Assembly (NCBI GenBank): GCA_003649085.1
Contig: QMQV01000031.1
Coordinates: forward strand, 1 to 15,039
Source: Thermoproteota archaeon
GTDB taxonomy: Archaea; Thermoproteota; Methanomethylicia; Methanomethylicales; B66-G16
DNA: 15,039 nucleotides
Reading direction: 5' to 3'
Part shown: piece by piece, positions 8,157 through 15,039 of the stretch
Position numbering within the stretch: the first letter of the stretch is position 1
Layout: the number at the start of each line of letters is the position of its first letter
Notes under the pieces: generated by a model
Seen by the model: only the letters and a program-made list of their open reading frames with translations
Databases searched by the model: none
What the model was told of the DNA's origin: nothing
Program-made: the position numbers and the translations under genes

Positions 8157-9087
8157 GCAGCTGAGCGTAAACTAGGCACGTCAATAGAGCAGCGATAACA
8201 GGTGTCAAAGCCCATAGGAAAAACACCCTAGCAACTAACGCGTAATTAATAGCTCTAACACCCTTGAAAATTCCCACGCCTAGAATAGCGCCTACAACAG
8301 CTTGTGTAATAGAAGCTGGGCAACTTATCTGAGTTAAAGCGTGTATGACAAGAGCACTACTTACTTGTACAATAGCAGTAGCGGTAATTCCTAAGTCCAC
8401 GAACTGCCCTCCAACTGTTTGACATACTTTAATGCTCTTAACACCTCCTAAGCCGGTTATCAGCCCCGCAATCAATAATAAGATCAGGGGAGGATGTGCT
8501 GAAGTAAGCCCTGAAATTAAGCCTACAGTATTAGCGCCTAGGACATATGCTATGTAGAAGCTTCCTATAAGCGATATAGCGCCTTCCAATAAAGCTGCGT
8601 CCAAAACTTTTCTAATAAGTCTCCTTAACTTCCTAACGACAGCGTAGACCACAAGTGACACAAAAGCTGCTACAGCTGGTGTTAAGACCCAAGTTATGGA
8701 GAAAACAGTAACTTGCCCCCATGGGATCTGCCCGCTGTAAAAACTAATACCCCAAGCTCCTCCAACAACAGCTAAAGTTACTGGTAAAGGGACTCCTATA
8801 GAAGTAGCAAAGAGAGTTATCGCTGTCGAAACCAGTAATATTGACGAGGATTCAAAGCCTAGACTAGTCCAAATGCTCTCGCTTAAGACCATTGAAAGCT
8901 TGTAGCCTTCTAAAAGAGCTCCCAACGTAACTCCTAGCATGAATATCGCTTGCCCAAGCCGTATGCTCGTCAATCCAGCGCCCATTAAAGCTCCTATCGC
9001 ATTTGCTGCGTTATTTGCTCCCAACATGAATAAGCTAAATCCCCATAAAGCAGCAGACGACAATATGATAGCATACTGAATATCCAC
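8143..9087 (-). CDS. PiT-family inorganic phosphate permease
   Basis: This is a very hydrophobic 314-residue membrane protein of the PHO-4/PiT family, which imports inorganic phosphate by ion-coupled symport. It shows the two inverted PiT repeats. The first has LGANNAANAIGALMGAG, then SIGVPLPVTLAVVGGAWG and WVLTPAVAAFVS. The second has LGANTVGLISGL, then CPASITQAVVGAILGVGIF and WALTPVIAALLT. About eight to nine membrane segments are apparent, with a basic loop (VRKLRRLIRK) between the halves. The signature Asp of GAND is Asn here, a variant I believe occurs in archaeal members. The start is GTG with AAGGGGA upstream. It lies 11 nt behind the DUF47 gene, its usual partner. Substrate is inferred from family only. 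Confidence 0.88.
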   Translation of the reverse strand: MDIQYAIILSSAALWGFSLFMLGANNAANAIGALMGAGLTSIRLGQAIFMLGVTLGALLEGYKLSMVLSESIWTSLGFESSSILLVSTAITLFATSIGVPLPVTLAVVGGAWGISFYSGQIPWGQVTVFSITWVLTPAVAAFVSLVVYAVVRKLRRLIRKVLDAALLEGAISLIGSFYIAYVLGANTVGLISGLTSAHPPLILLLIAGLITGLGGVKSIKVCQTVGGQFVDLGITATAIVQVSSALVIHALTQISCPASITQAVVGAILGVGIFKGVRAINYALVARVFFLWALTPVIAALLTCLVYAQLLSLW

Positions 9088-9098
9088 AAATTTCCCCT

Positions 9099-9788
9099 TT
9101 AAGCACCAACCTTGGTGACCATTATTGCTACTACGTCAGCCGCATCCTCTGCGTAATCTGCTATTTGATCAATTTGGAGTATGAACTCTCTAAGTTGAGT
9201 ATAGGTAAGTGGACTTATCTTATCTTCGTTTTCATGTAATTTTCTAAGAAGCTCAAGCTTAATATCATCTAACCCTTCCTCCTCTCTTTCCACCTCATGA
9301 GCTTTTTCGAAAGCTTTATGGTAGTCTATATTAAGCAAATGTATGGCGTTTATCAAGCTGACAACTATATCATCAGCGCCCTTCGCCATTTTAGTTAGAT
9401 CAAAGCCATCTCTTAGTAACTCCTCCATTTCCGCCTCTTTCACCTTCCTTAAAGAAATTGTTCGTGCAGCATCTTTTGCTGCACTAGCAATCTTATCAAC
9501 ACGGTCAATTAACCTTAAGTAATCTTCCCTCAGGCTCAAAAACACCTCTCCCTTACTTATCATCCACTCAATGCTTCTTCTCAAGTCATCAGCTTCTCTC
9601 TCTATATGCGCTATTTGCTCAGATAATGCCTTTACAGACTCCTGATCTTGTATGTTTAAGGCCTCAGTTAACTTAACTAAAAGCTCTGTAGTCTTCTTTA
9701 TCATCTCAAGGTGTTTTTCGAAATCTGATAAAGCCTTATGCACGTTACTTAACATAAATTTGTTTAGAAAACTTCGTGCTCTCTTCAA
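9099..9788 (-). CDS. DUF47/PhoU-like protein, phosphate transport accessory
   Basis: This 229-residue, largely helical, highly charged soluble protein fits the DUF47 (PhoU-like) family, whose members are typically encoded beside PiT permeases and are thought to regulate them. Supporting patterns are the helix-repeat acidic and basic stretches EQIAHIEREADDLRRSIEWM, LIDRVDKIASAAKDAARTI, and the C-terminal QLREFILQIDQIADYAEDAA ending in DVVAIM, with the E/D-rich metal-site character of PhoU proteins. The chosen TTG start lies 7 nt behind the valS stop, with GGAG further upstream. The ATG at residue 12 (9755) is a possible alternative. It directly precedes the permease gene, so transport and regulation form one unit downstream of valS. 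Confidence 0.85.
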   Translation of the reverse strand: MKRARSFLNKFMLSNVHKALSDFEKHLEMIKKTTELLVKLTEALNIQDQESVKALSEQIAHIEREADDLRRSIEWMISKGEVFLSLREDYLRLIDRVDKIASAAKDAARTISLRKVKEAEMEELLRDGFDLTKMAKGADDIVVSLINAIHLLNIDYHKAFEKAHEVEREEEGLDDIKLELLRKLHENEDKISPLTYTQLREFILQIDQIADYAEDAADVVAIMVTKVGA

Positions 9789-9795
9789 GGAAGGT

Positions 9796-12231
9796 CTACT
9801 CCTCTATTTCTACAGCGATGTTTTCAGCTTCTTCAGCTTCAATAACCTTAATATGAAGTATCTTCCTGACTTCGTCGACAAATCCCTTAACAGCTTCTAT
9901 AACTTCCTTTGCCCCCTTAATTTTAACTTTCTTAACTTCTCTTGATAATGCAATTCTCTTTCTAACTTTTTCAGCTCTAATAGCTGCAATAGCCTTAACA
10001 AGTGCCTCGCCAACTTTTTCATCTTCAACTCCTATTTCCGGTATTTCATCAAGACTAGGCCACCTAACACCGTGAATTGAAAGTTCTTGATTATGCTTTC
10101 TAAACAGGAGATGGTAAATTTCCTCAGTTATGTGAGGACATATAGGTGCTAACATTCTCATAGAAACCCAAAGCACCTTATATAGTGTGTAAAGCGCTGC
10201 TTTTCTGCTGGCTTCATTGCTCGGCATGTAAAGCCTATGTTTGACGCCTTCAATATATTGGTCGCAGAAATCAAGCCAGTAAAATCTCTGAATTCTATCT
10301 ATGGCTATGTGAAAATCATACTTATCGTATGCTTCAGTAACTTCACGTAAAGCGTGTCTAAGCTTAGCTAAAATCCACTTATCGAGGATGTTTAAGTCTT
10401 CAACATTGATGTCCACCATGTTGTAGTCTTTAAGAAATGGGTAGACAAACCTTGTCGAAGACCACACTTTCTGTAAGAAACTTTTGCCATACCGCACAAC
10501 TTCCCATTTAAACGGAAAGTCAGATCCTAGTGTAAGCGATAATAGTGCTTGTCGCATGGCATCTGCACCATATTTCGAAAGGCCTTCTTCAGGCATTACC
10601 ACGTTACCGCGTGACTTAGACATTTTAAGACCATCAGGTCCAAGGATATGTCCATTAATTAATACTCCTTGAAATGGCTTTTCTCCAGTTTCGAGTAAAC
10701 ATCTAAGTACTGTATAGTAAAGCCAAGTTCTTATAATGTCGTGTCCTTGTTGTCTAATAGCAGCTGGGTAGATCTTCTCAAACATCTTCCTATCCGTAAA
10801 GTAACCTGTCACTATGAGAGGGGTAATGCTAGAATCAACCCAGCAATCGCAAACGTATTTAACCCCCTCAATTCTCGTTGAGCCACAAGCTGGACATCTA
10901 CTTACTGGAGGAGGATCTTTTCTAGGGTCTACAGGCAACTTATCTTCATCTGGACATATCACAAACCCGCAGTCTAAGCAGTACCAGAAAGGTATTGGTG
11001 TACCAAAGGCTCTTTCCCTTGATATTACCCAATCCCATTCAATACTGTTAACCCAGTCTGCTAAGCGTTGCAACATGTACTCGGGGACCCACACCATCTC
11101 CCTACACTTTTCATACACTTGCTCCTTGAATTCCATGGACTTAATAAACCACTGTTTTCTTACCAAGAACTCTATAGGAGTCATGCAGTCAGCTCTTTCA
11201 GTATGGCAGAGCACCCTATGTCTAATTTTTTCAGTACGCGTTAAGAGGCCCATTTTCCTAAGATCTTCAGCAATAGCTTTCCTAGCTTCCTCCACGCTTA
11301 ACCCATCATATCTACCTGTACCGACAATTCTACCATTTTCATCAAGAACTTGCGTGATGGGAAGATTATACCTCTGTTGCCACCTAATGTCCTGTTCATC
11401 GCCATACGTACATATCATAACAAGCCCTGTCCCAAATGAAGGGTCAACAGCATCGTCTTGTAAAATAGGCACTTCCCTCTCAAATATTGGTATCTTAGCT
11501 TTCTTACCTACAAGCCACGCATACCTCTCATCTCCTGGATTGTAAGCCAAGGCTTGACAAGCTGGTATTAACTCAGGTCTTGTCGTAGCAACTTCAACTC
11601 TCTTATCCTCAACTTGGAAGACTACATAGTACAGCAAGCCTTCCTTTTCAACGTATCCTAATTCTGCTTGCGCTAGCGCTGTTCCACACTTAGGGCACCA
11701 GTGAACAGGGAATTCCTTTTGATATATCAAGCCACGTTTAAAGAGATTTAACAAGGTTTTCTGAACACAAGCCCAATACCACTTATCCATAGTCCTATAT
11801 TCAAATTGTTCCCAATCAGGTCTGTAGCCGAGTTTTATCATCATCTCCTTCATCCTAGAAATCATGAGCTCTGTCCATTCAACACACTTAGCTCTAAAAC
11901 GCTCTGGGTCATCTTTAGGAATTTTCCACACATACTGCACCTTTAGTTCCGTCGGAAGCCCCTGACAATCCCACCCCTGAGGTAATAGGACATTAAATCC
12001 CCGCATCCGCTTATATCTAGCAATCACGTCGTTTAAGATATTCCAATAAGCATGGCCCATGTGAAGTTCTCCTGATGTAAAAGGAGGTGGCGTATCTATT
12101 ACGAAGGGAGGCTTATTGCTATCCTTGTCAAAGCGGTAAACTTGTTTGTAAACCTCTTCGCTTAGCCAATATCTCTGCCACTTCTCCTCAACACTTTTAG
12201 GGTCATAAAGCTTGGGCAAGGTTTCTTCCAT
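9796..12231 (-). CDS. valS: Valyl-tRNA synthetase
   Basis: This class I aminoacyl-tRNA synthetase charges tRNA-Val and proofreads threonine. Visible parts are the HIGH-type motif LHMGH near residue 57, and the editing domain with ATTRPELIPACQALAYNP and DPSFGTGLVMICTYGDEQDI. Two Cys pairs are at about 176-180 (CPKCG) and 417-450 (CLDCG and CPACG), probably zinc sites. The motif KMSKS lies near residue 536, followed by the helical anticodon-binding domain. The 811-residue length suits archaeal ValS. I chose the ATG at 12231 over the TTG at 12243: GGTGA (12241-12237) is a Shine-Dalgarno at ideal spacing from the ATG, and the TTG overlaps it. The gene begins 13 nt after the Cys-rich small gene, whose stop is nearly part of its ribosome binding site. 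Confidence 0.97.
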   Translation of the reverse strand: MEETLPKLYDPKSVEEKWQRYWLSEEVYKQVYRFDKDSNKPPFVIDTPPPFTSGELHMGHAYWNILNDVIARYKRMRGFNVLLPQGWDCQGLPTELKVQYVWKIPKDDPERFRAKCVEWTELMISRMKEMMIKLGYRPDWEQFEYRTMDKWYWACVQKTLLNLFKRGLIYQKEFPVHWCPKCGTALAQAELGYVEKEGLLYYVVFQVEDKRVEVATTRPELIPACQALAYNPGDERYAWLVGKKAKIPIFEREVPILQDDAVDPSFGTGLVMICTYGDEQDIRWQQRYNLPITQVLDENGRIVGTGRYDGLSVEEARKAIAEDLRKMGLLTRTEKIRHRVLCHTERADCMTPIEFLVRKQWFIKSMEFKEQVYEKCREMVWVPEYMLQRLADWVNSIEWDWVISRERAFGTPIPFWYCLDCGFVICPDEDKLPVDPRKDPPPVSRCPACGSTRIEGVKYVCDCWVDSSITPLIVTGYFTDRKMFEKIYPAAIRQQGHDIIRTWLYYTVLRCLLETGEKPFQGVLINGHILGPDGLKMSKSRGNVVMPEEGLSKYGADAMRQALLSLTLGSDFPFKWEVVRYGKSFLQKVWSSTRFVYPFLKDYNMVDINVEDLNILDKWILAKLRHALREVTEAYDKYDFHIAIDRIQRFYWLDFCDQYIEGVKHRLYMPSNEASRKAALYTLYKVLWVSMRMLAPICPHITEEIYHLLFRKHNQELSIHGVRWPSLDEIPEIGVEDEKVGEALVKAIAAIRAEKVRKRIALSREVKKVKIKGAKEVIEAVKGFVDEVRKILHIKVIEAEEAENIAVEIEE

Positions 12232-12244
12232 AACGTTCACCAAG

Positions 12245-12628
12245 CTACTTGCCCTCTTTACGCTCTAAATCCTTCCTCTCCTTTTCTTTGCTCAACACAT
12301 CCAACATCTTTACAGCGAAAGTTCCCTCAATCCTATCAATCTCATCTTGTAAGGTAACGGTGCCTTCTTTCTCAAAACTGCTTAAAACTTCCGCTATTGG
12401 CTTACGATGCCTTTCCTCGATATCCCTAACCTTACGCTGAAACTCTTCTATGCCAAAGCCCCCCATCTCTTCAACGCATGGAGGAGGCTTTATGCCAATT
12501 TTCTCACATAGCCTAACCATTAGCAAACAAGTTTCGGGGTCACGGTCGGCTGGACAGTTAAAGTTACAATGAGCTAGCGCGTATCTAAGCAACGCCTTTA
12601 ACTCTTCTACTTTCAATGATATTTCCAT
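12245..12628 (-). CDS. Small Cys-rich protein of unknown function, upstream of valS
   Basis: I do not recognise a family. The 127-residue product is acidic to mixed-charge and mostly helical. The N-terminal half has five cysteines (21, 25, 34, 41, 51) in the spacing C-x3-C-x8-C-x6-C-x9-C, with His20 next to the first (AHCNFNCPADRDPETCLLM). This could hold a metal. The C-terminal half is charged and coiled-coil-like (EFQRKVRDIEERHRKPIAEV), ending in a basic tail KERKDLERKEGK. It is real on codon grounds: an ATG start, a TATA element about 34 bp upstream, and close coupling to valS. It is the first gene of the valS-DUF47-permease unit. A role linked to translation or metal is only a guess from place. 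Confidence 0.75.
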   Translation of the reverse strand: MEISLKVEELKALLRYALAHCNFNCPADRDPETCLLMVRLCEKIGIKPPPCVEEMGGFGIEEFQRKVRDIEERHRKPIAEVLSSFEKEGTVTLQDEIDRIEGTFAVKMLDVLSKEKERKDLERKEGK

Positions 12629-12658
12629 AACCCTTCAAACCTTAAAATAAGCAAAACT

Positions 12659-12667
12659 TCTTTAAAT
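12659..12667. promoter_or_regulatory. Symmetrical TATA element between the valS unit and the SPOUT gene
   Basis: TCTTTAAAT contains the self-complementary TTTAAA. In the minus sense its centre is about 34 bp before the ATG at 12628, predicting a leader of about 9 nt. In the plus sense it would start a transcript near 12690 that runs through the 12698-12966 interval into the SPOUT gene. Confidence 0.45.
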
Positions 12668-12697
12668 CTAACGGTCAGAGCATTAAGGCCTCAGCGC

Positions 12698-12889
12698 ATG
12701 AATGGCTCTACATCAAGCTTCCGCGAACTCGGCAAACTCGTCATCGGCCAAGTGAAAATACCTAATTGACTGCAATAAACTTTACTCGAGGAAGATCCTC
12801 GGCTTACATACGCAAGAGTTAAGAGTTCTGAGGCACTAGAAAAGCATGGGGATGAAGCATGGGAGGTAGGCAGAGAACAACACTACTAG
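12698..12889 (+). other. Coding-like tract with in-frame stops, possible gene remnant
   Basis: One plus-strand frame reads MNGSTSSFRELGKLVIGQVK and four more residues-worth of sequence to a TGA at 12767. After LQ and a TAA it reads on for 36 codons without a start codon (12779-12886, beginning TLLEEDPRLTYARVKSSEAL) to a TAG at 12887. The amino-acid make-up looks protein-like, but two stops break it and the first piece is only 23 codons. It may be a decayed gene, a leader or chance. I see no tRNA and no clear C/D-box RNA in 12629-12986. Confidence 0.25.
12787..12801. other. Perfect short hairpin
   Basis: CGAGGA-AGA-TCCTCG forms a 6-bp perfect stem with a 3-nt loop, extendable by one T-G wobble pair. 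No T-run follows, so it is not a clear terminator. It could be part of a structured leader upstream of the SPOUT gene, or chance. Confidence 0.35.
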
Positions 12890-12966
12890 AACTTGCCAGC
12901 AAAAGTGAGCAGAAAGCGGGTGAAGAATCTAGTAAGAGCTCTAAGAAGAAGGAAAAGGGTAAGTAG
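12859..12966 (+). CDS. Possible 35-codon basic peptide before the SPOUT gene
   Basis: ATG to TAG encodes 35 residues, MGGRQRTTLLELASKSEQKA followed by a Ser/Lys/Glu-rich tail ending KKKEKGK. The MGG start and lysine tail resemble the disordered N-terminus of archaeal ribosomal protein S25e. The winged-helix part that defines S25e is absent, because the frame stops and the SPOUT gene begins 20 nt later. A G-rich stretch (GGGGATGA, 12848-12855) could serve as a weak ribosome binding site. It may be a true small protein, a truncated S25e gene, or chance; low-complexity content makes all three hard to separate. Confidence 0.35.
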   Translation: MGGRQRTTLLELASKSEQKAGEESSKSSKKKEKGK

Positions 12967-12986
12967 CATAGTAAGGACGGAAGGAG

Positions 12987-13835
12987 ATGGTCTTAAAGCG
13001 TAGAGAGGACATAACCGTATACATTCCAGCATCAATAGTATCAGATGTCCCACATTTAAGGGAGAAGACCGCTAAAGTAGGCGTAATAGGTAGGTCGTTA
13101 GCAACATATCGCGTAAACAACGTAGTGATTTACAGAGATAGAGACAGTAAAACTGAAGATGGGCTTTTTATCGCAAAAGTCTTGAAGTATATGGAGACAC
13201 CGCAATATCTTAGAAAGCATATATTTCCGTTAACGCAGGAGCTTAAATTTGCTGGGATACTACCTCCACTTAGAACTCCACATCACCCTCTAGAATCTAC
13301 AATAAGCGCTCTCCCCGAGGTATCTTACCGCGACGGCGTTGTGGTCAAAACATTACGCTCCGGTTCGATTATCGAGGCAGGCTTAGATAAGCCCGTACAT
13401 GTAAACACTAAACTTAAGCGAGGATTAAGAGTATCACTTCTCCTACGCAAAGAAGAAGGTAACTTAAAAGCGCAACTAGTTCAAAAGGAAGATATACCCT
13501 TATACTGGGGGTTTAACGTTTTCTTTGAAGATCAGCCAATAACTAAGATTTTAGCAAGTCAAAAATACGACTTAACGATAGCGACCTCAAAATACGGCGT
13601 TAATTTACACTCGGTGTTAAATGACTTAGTGAATAGATGGCGGCGCTCTAACAAGATCGCTATACTATTCGGTTCACCGTCAAAGGGGCTATATGAGATA
13701 TTCTCAGAGGAGGGAGCTAAGCTACGAGACCACGTGGACTACGTTGTAAATTTCATACCAAATCAAGGCGTAGAAACCGTGAGAACTGAGGAAGCTTTAC
13801 AAGCTGTTTTAGCGATATTAAACGCACTAGCGTAA
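12987..13835 (+). CDS. SPOUT-class RNA methyltransferase (COG2106/DUF171 family)
   Basis: This 282-residue protein belongs to the archaeal/eukaryotic SPOUT family related to human SPOUT1 (C9orf114), putative S-adenosylmethionine-dependent RNA methyltransferases. The N-terminal YIPASIVSDVPHLREKTAKV and the run RKHIFPLTQELKFAGILPPL, then RTPHHPL, are family hallmarks. A beta-rich insert in the middle (near 110-165) fits the OB-like domain. The C-terminal half has the cofactor-knot pattern KIAILFGSPSKGLYEIF and FIPNQGVETVRTEEALQAVL. The target RNA is unknown. It stands directly before rpl3, a place conserved in many archaea, which suggests a ribosome-related substrate. The ATG is the only start in frame after a stop at 12972. 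AGGA at 12974-12977 is a possible ribosome binding site. Confidence 0.92.
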   Translation: MVLKRREDITVYIPASIVSDVPHLREKTAKVGVIGRSLATYRVNNVVIYRDRDSKTEDGLFIAKVLKYMETPQYLRKHIFPLTQELKFAGILPPLRTPHHPLESTISALPEVSYRDGVVVKTLRSGSIIEAGLDKPVHVNTKLKRGLRVSLLLRKEEGNLKAQLVQKEDIPLYWGFNVFFEDQPITKILASQKYDLTIATSKYGVNLHSVLNDLVNRWRRSNKIAILFGSPSKGLYEIFSEEGAKLRDHVDYVVNFIPNQGVETVRTEEALQAVLAILNALA

Positions 13836-13857
13836 CTTTCATTGCACGATAGATAGA

Positions 13858-13866
13858 GTTATATTA
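13858..13866 (+). promoter_or_regulatory. Possible TATA promoter of the rpl3 cluster
   Basis: GTTATATTA lies 23 nt after the SPOUT gene stop. A transcript would begin near 13889, about 30 nt before the rpl3 ATG. It would drive the ribosomal protein cluster independently of the methyltransferase gene. Confidence 0.45.
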
Positions 13867-13918
13867 GAGGTTCGTTTTTCAAAAGCCGACTTAGTAGGAG
13901 AAGCCATGGGTGTAGGGA

Positions 13919-14914
13919 ATGGGTCATCGAAGGACAAGCGCGCCTCGTAGAGGCTCATTAATGTACTATCCGCGCGTAAGAGCTAGAAGCATAGTAGCCA
14001 GGATTAGGACCTGGCCAGATGTGAAGCTTGATACGCCCAAGTTGCTTGCTTTCGCGGGATATAAAGCTGGGGTTACGCATGCTATTGTTGTTGAAAACAG
14101 ACCTGGAAGCCCATTATTGGGGAGAGAGGTCGTTAAGGTAGTAACGATAATTGATGCCCCGCCTCTCTTAATTTGTGGGCTTAGAGCTTATACATCGACG
14201 ATTGACGGGCTAAAGACGCTAGGTGAAGCGTGGGCTAAAGAGCTCCCCCGCGATTTAGATCGCGTCTTGACAATGCCTAAAGACTATGATCCATCTCCTG
14301 CGCTCAAAGCGATTGAATCGAACTTAGATAAGATTTGTGAAATACGCGCCATAGTTTGTACGCAGCCTAGAAAATCAGGGCTAGGAAAGAAAACCCCAGA
14401 GATCTTTGAAGTAAAGGTTGGTGGGGATGTTAAGGCAGCTTTTGAATACTTGAAGGGCATGCTTGGTAAAGAAGTTAGAGTAAAGGATGTCTTTAATGAA
14501 GGACAAGTAGTCGATGTCATCTCAATAACTAGGGGCAAAGGTTTTCAGGGAGTTGTAAAGAGGTTTGGTGTTAAGATCATGCCTAGATGGCATAAGCATA
14601 GGAAAGGTCACCGTGTTGTAGGAGCTATAAGCCCCTCAGCTCCAAGCATGATGTGGACGGTCCCGCGACCAGGACAAATGGGTTTCCATCAGAGGACGGA
14701 GTATAACAAGATAATACTGAAAATCGGTGAGAATGGAAAGGAGATAACCCCCAAATCTGGCTTTCACAGATATGGAGTAATTAAAGGCGACTACATAGTA
14801 GTCGAAGGTACCATACCAGGACCTGTGAAGCGCTTAATAAAGATAAGATTTCCAATAAGACCTCCCAAGAAGATTGCTCCAGAACCTCCTAAAATTGTGG
14901 GGATAAGCCTATAG
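13919..14914 (+). CDS. rpl3: Ribosomal protein L3 (uL3)
   Basis: L3 is a large-subunit protein that reaches towards the peptidyl transferase centre. The 331-residue archaeal form is recognised by MGHRRTSAPRRGSLMYYPRV and RIRTWPDVKL at the start, the central DVISITRGKGFQGVVKRFGV, and PRWHKHRKGHRVVGAISPSA followed by PGQMGFHQRTEYNK. The ATG at 13919 is chosen because the family begins MGHR and because GGGTGT (13908-13913) lies at the same spacing seen for other genes here. An earlier ATG at 13906 is in another frame and gives only 14 codons. It ends in TAG at 14912; rpl4 follows by 10 nt with AGGTGAT as its ribosome binding site. Confidence 0.97.
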   Translation: MGHRRTSAPRRGSLMYYPRVRARSIVARIRTWPDVKLDTPKLLAFAGYKAGVTHAIVVENRPGSPLLGREVVKVVTIIDAPPLLICGLRAYTSTIDGLKTLGEAWAKELPRDLDRVLTMPKDYDPSPALKAIESNLDKICEIRAIVCTQPRKSGLGKKTPEIFEVKVGGDVKAAFEYLKGMLGKEVRVKDVFNEGQVVDVISITRGKGFQGVVKRFGVKIMPRWHKHRKGHRVVGAISPSAPSMMWTVPRPGQMGFHQRTEYNKIILKIGENGKEITPKSGFHRYGVIKGDYIVVEGTIPGPVKRLIKIRFPIRPPKKIAPEPPKIVGISL

Positions 14915-14924
14915 GTGATAGCGA

Positions 14925-15039
14925 ATGAGTGCTGAACAACAAGTTCCGGTGTTCGGCTTAGATGGTAGCCAGCTAGGTCTAGTTAAACTGCCATCAGTTT
15001 TCCAAACAGCCATAAGACCGGATCTAATTAGAAGAGCCG
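14925..15039 (+). CDS. rpl4: Ribosomal protein L4 (uL4), N-terminal part, runs off the window
   Basis: The 38 codons present begin MSAEQQVPVFGLDGSQLGLV and reach LPSVFQTAIRPDLIRRA, which is the conserved archaeal L4 N-terminus (V-x-LP-x-VF-x-T-x-x-RPDLI-RRA). AGGTGAT at 14913-14919 is an excellent Shine-Dalgarno at 8 nt from the GGT to the ATG. It follows rpl3 directly, as in the conserved archaeal order L3-L4-L23-L2. The 3' part is outside the window. Confidence 0.95.
   Translation, partial: MSAEQQVPVFGLDGSQLGLVKLPSVFQTAIRPDLIRRA

Noticed and set aside
10814..11545. 243-codon plus-strand open frame
   Set aside because: It lies wholly antisense to valS. Its Ser/Thr/Leu-rich composition shows no family pattern, while valS is certain. 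Shadow frame.
12232..12243. TTG start for valS
   Set aside because: It overlaps the GGTGA ribosome binding site, which is correctly spaced for the ATG at 12231.
12629..12986. tRNA or C/D-box RNA in the interval
   Set aside because: No acceptor/T-arm pattern was found. Single GATGA and CTGA-like words occur but not in a proper C-D'-C'-D order.
13906..13950. 14-codon frame starting at ATG 13906, overlapping the rpl3 start
   Set aside because: It has GGAG upstream, but the product is short and featureless. rpl3 has its own well-spaced GGTG at 13909-13912. An upstream regulatory frame is possible but unsupported.

Overview
The window is chromosomal DNA from an archaeon of the TACK branch (Thermoproteota and relatives). 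The evidence is the split RNA polymerase subunits A' and A'', an L30e ribosomal protein, an EF-1alpha carrying the short insertion shared by crenarchaea and eukaryotes, archaeal AGGTGA-type ribosome binding sites, TATA-type promoters and a class II tRNA with a bulge-helix-bulge intron. The order or class cannot be fixed from this sequence alone. Nothing suggests a mobile element, prophage, CRISPR array or recent transfer.

Left part (1-5911, all plus strand): the classic archaeal transcription/translation cluster, in the order rpoA1 (its 5' part lies outside the window), rpoA2, rpl30e, nusA, rps12, rps7, tuf (EF-1alpha), rps10. Genes touch or overlap in the first half, with new promoters before rps12 and before tuf. 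Two genes here, nusA and rps7, have no ATG/GTG/TTG where the family says the protein should begin. rps7 looks as if it starts on ATA behind a strong Shine-Dalgarno sequence.

Middle (5912-8156): an intron-containing tRNA-Ser(CGA) on the minus strand and, divergently, archease and the RNA ligase RtcB. RtcB joins tRNA halves after intron removal and archease activates it. One symmetrical TATA element sits about 27 bp from the tRNA 5' end and about 27 bp from the archease ATG. A spliced tRNA and its splicing-ligase genes therefore appear to share a promoter region.

Right-middle (8143-12628, all minus strand): an apparent operon of a small Cys-rich protein of unknown function, valS, a DUF47/PhoU-like protein and a PiT-type phosphate permease. 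The permease gene overlaps the 3' end of rtcB by 14 bp.

Right end (12629-15039): a 358-base interval without a recognised gene, holding a symmetrical TATA box, a perfect short hairpin and broken or very short reading frames. It is followed by a SPOUT-class RNA methyltransferase, rpl3 and the first 38 codons of rpl4, which open the conserved L3-L4-L23-L2 ribosomal protein cluster. Most of the window is core informational machinery; the oddities lie in start codons, promoter sharing and the 12.6-13.0 kb interval.
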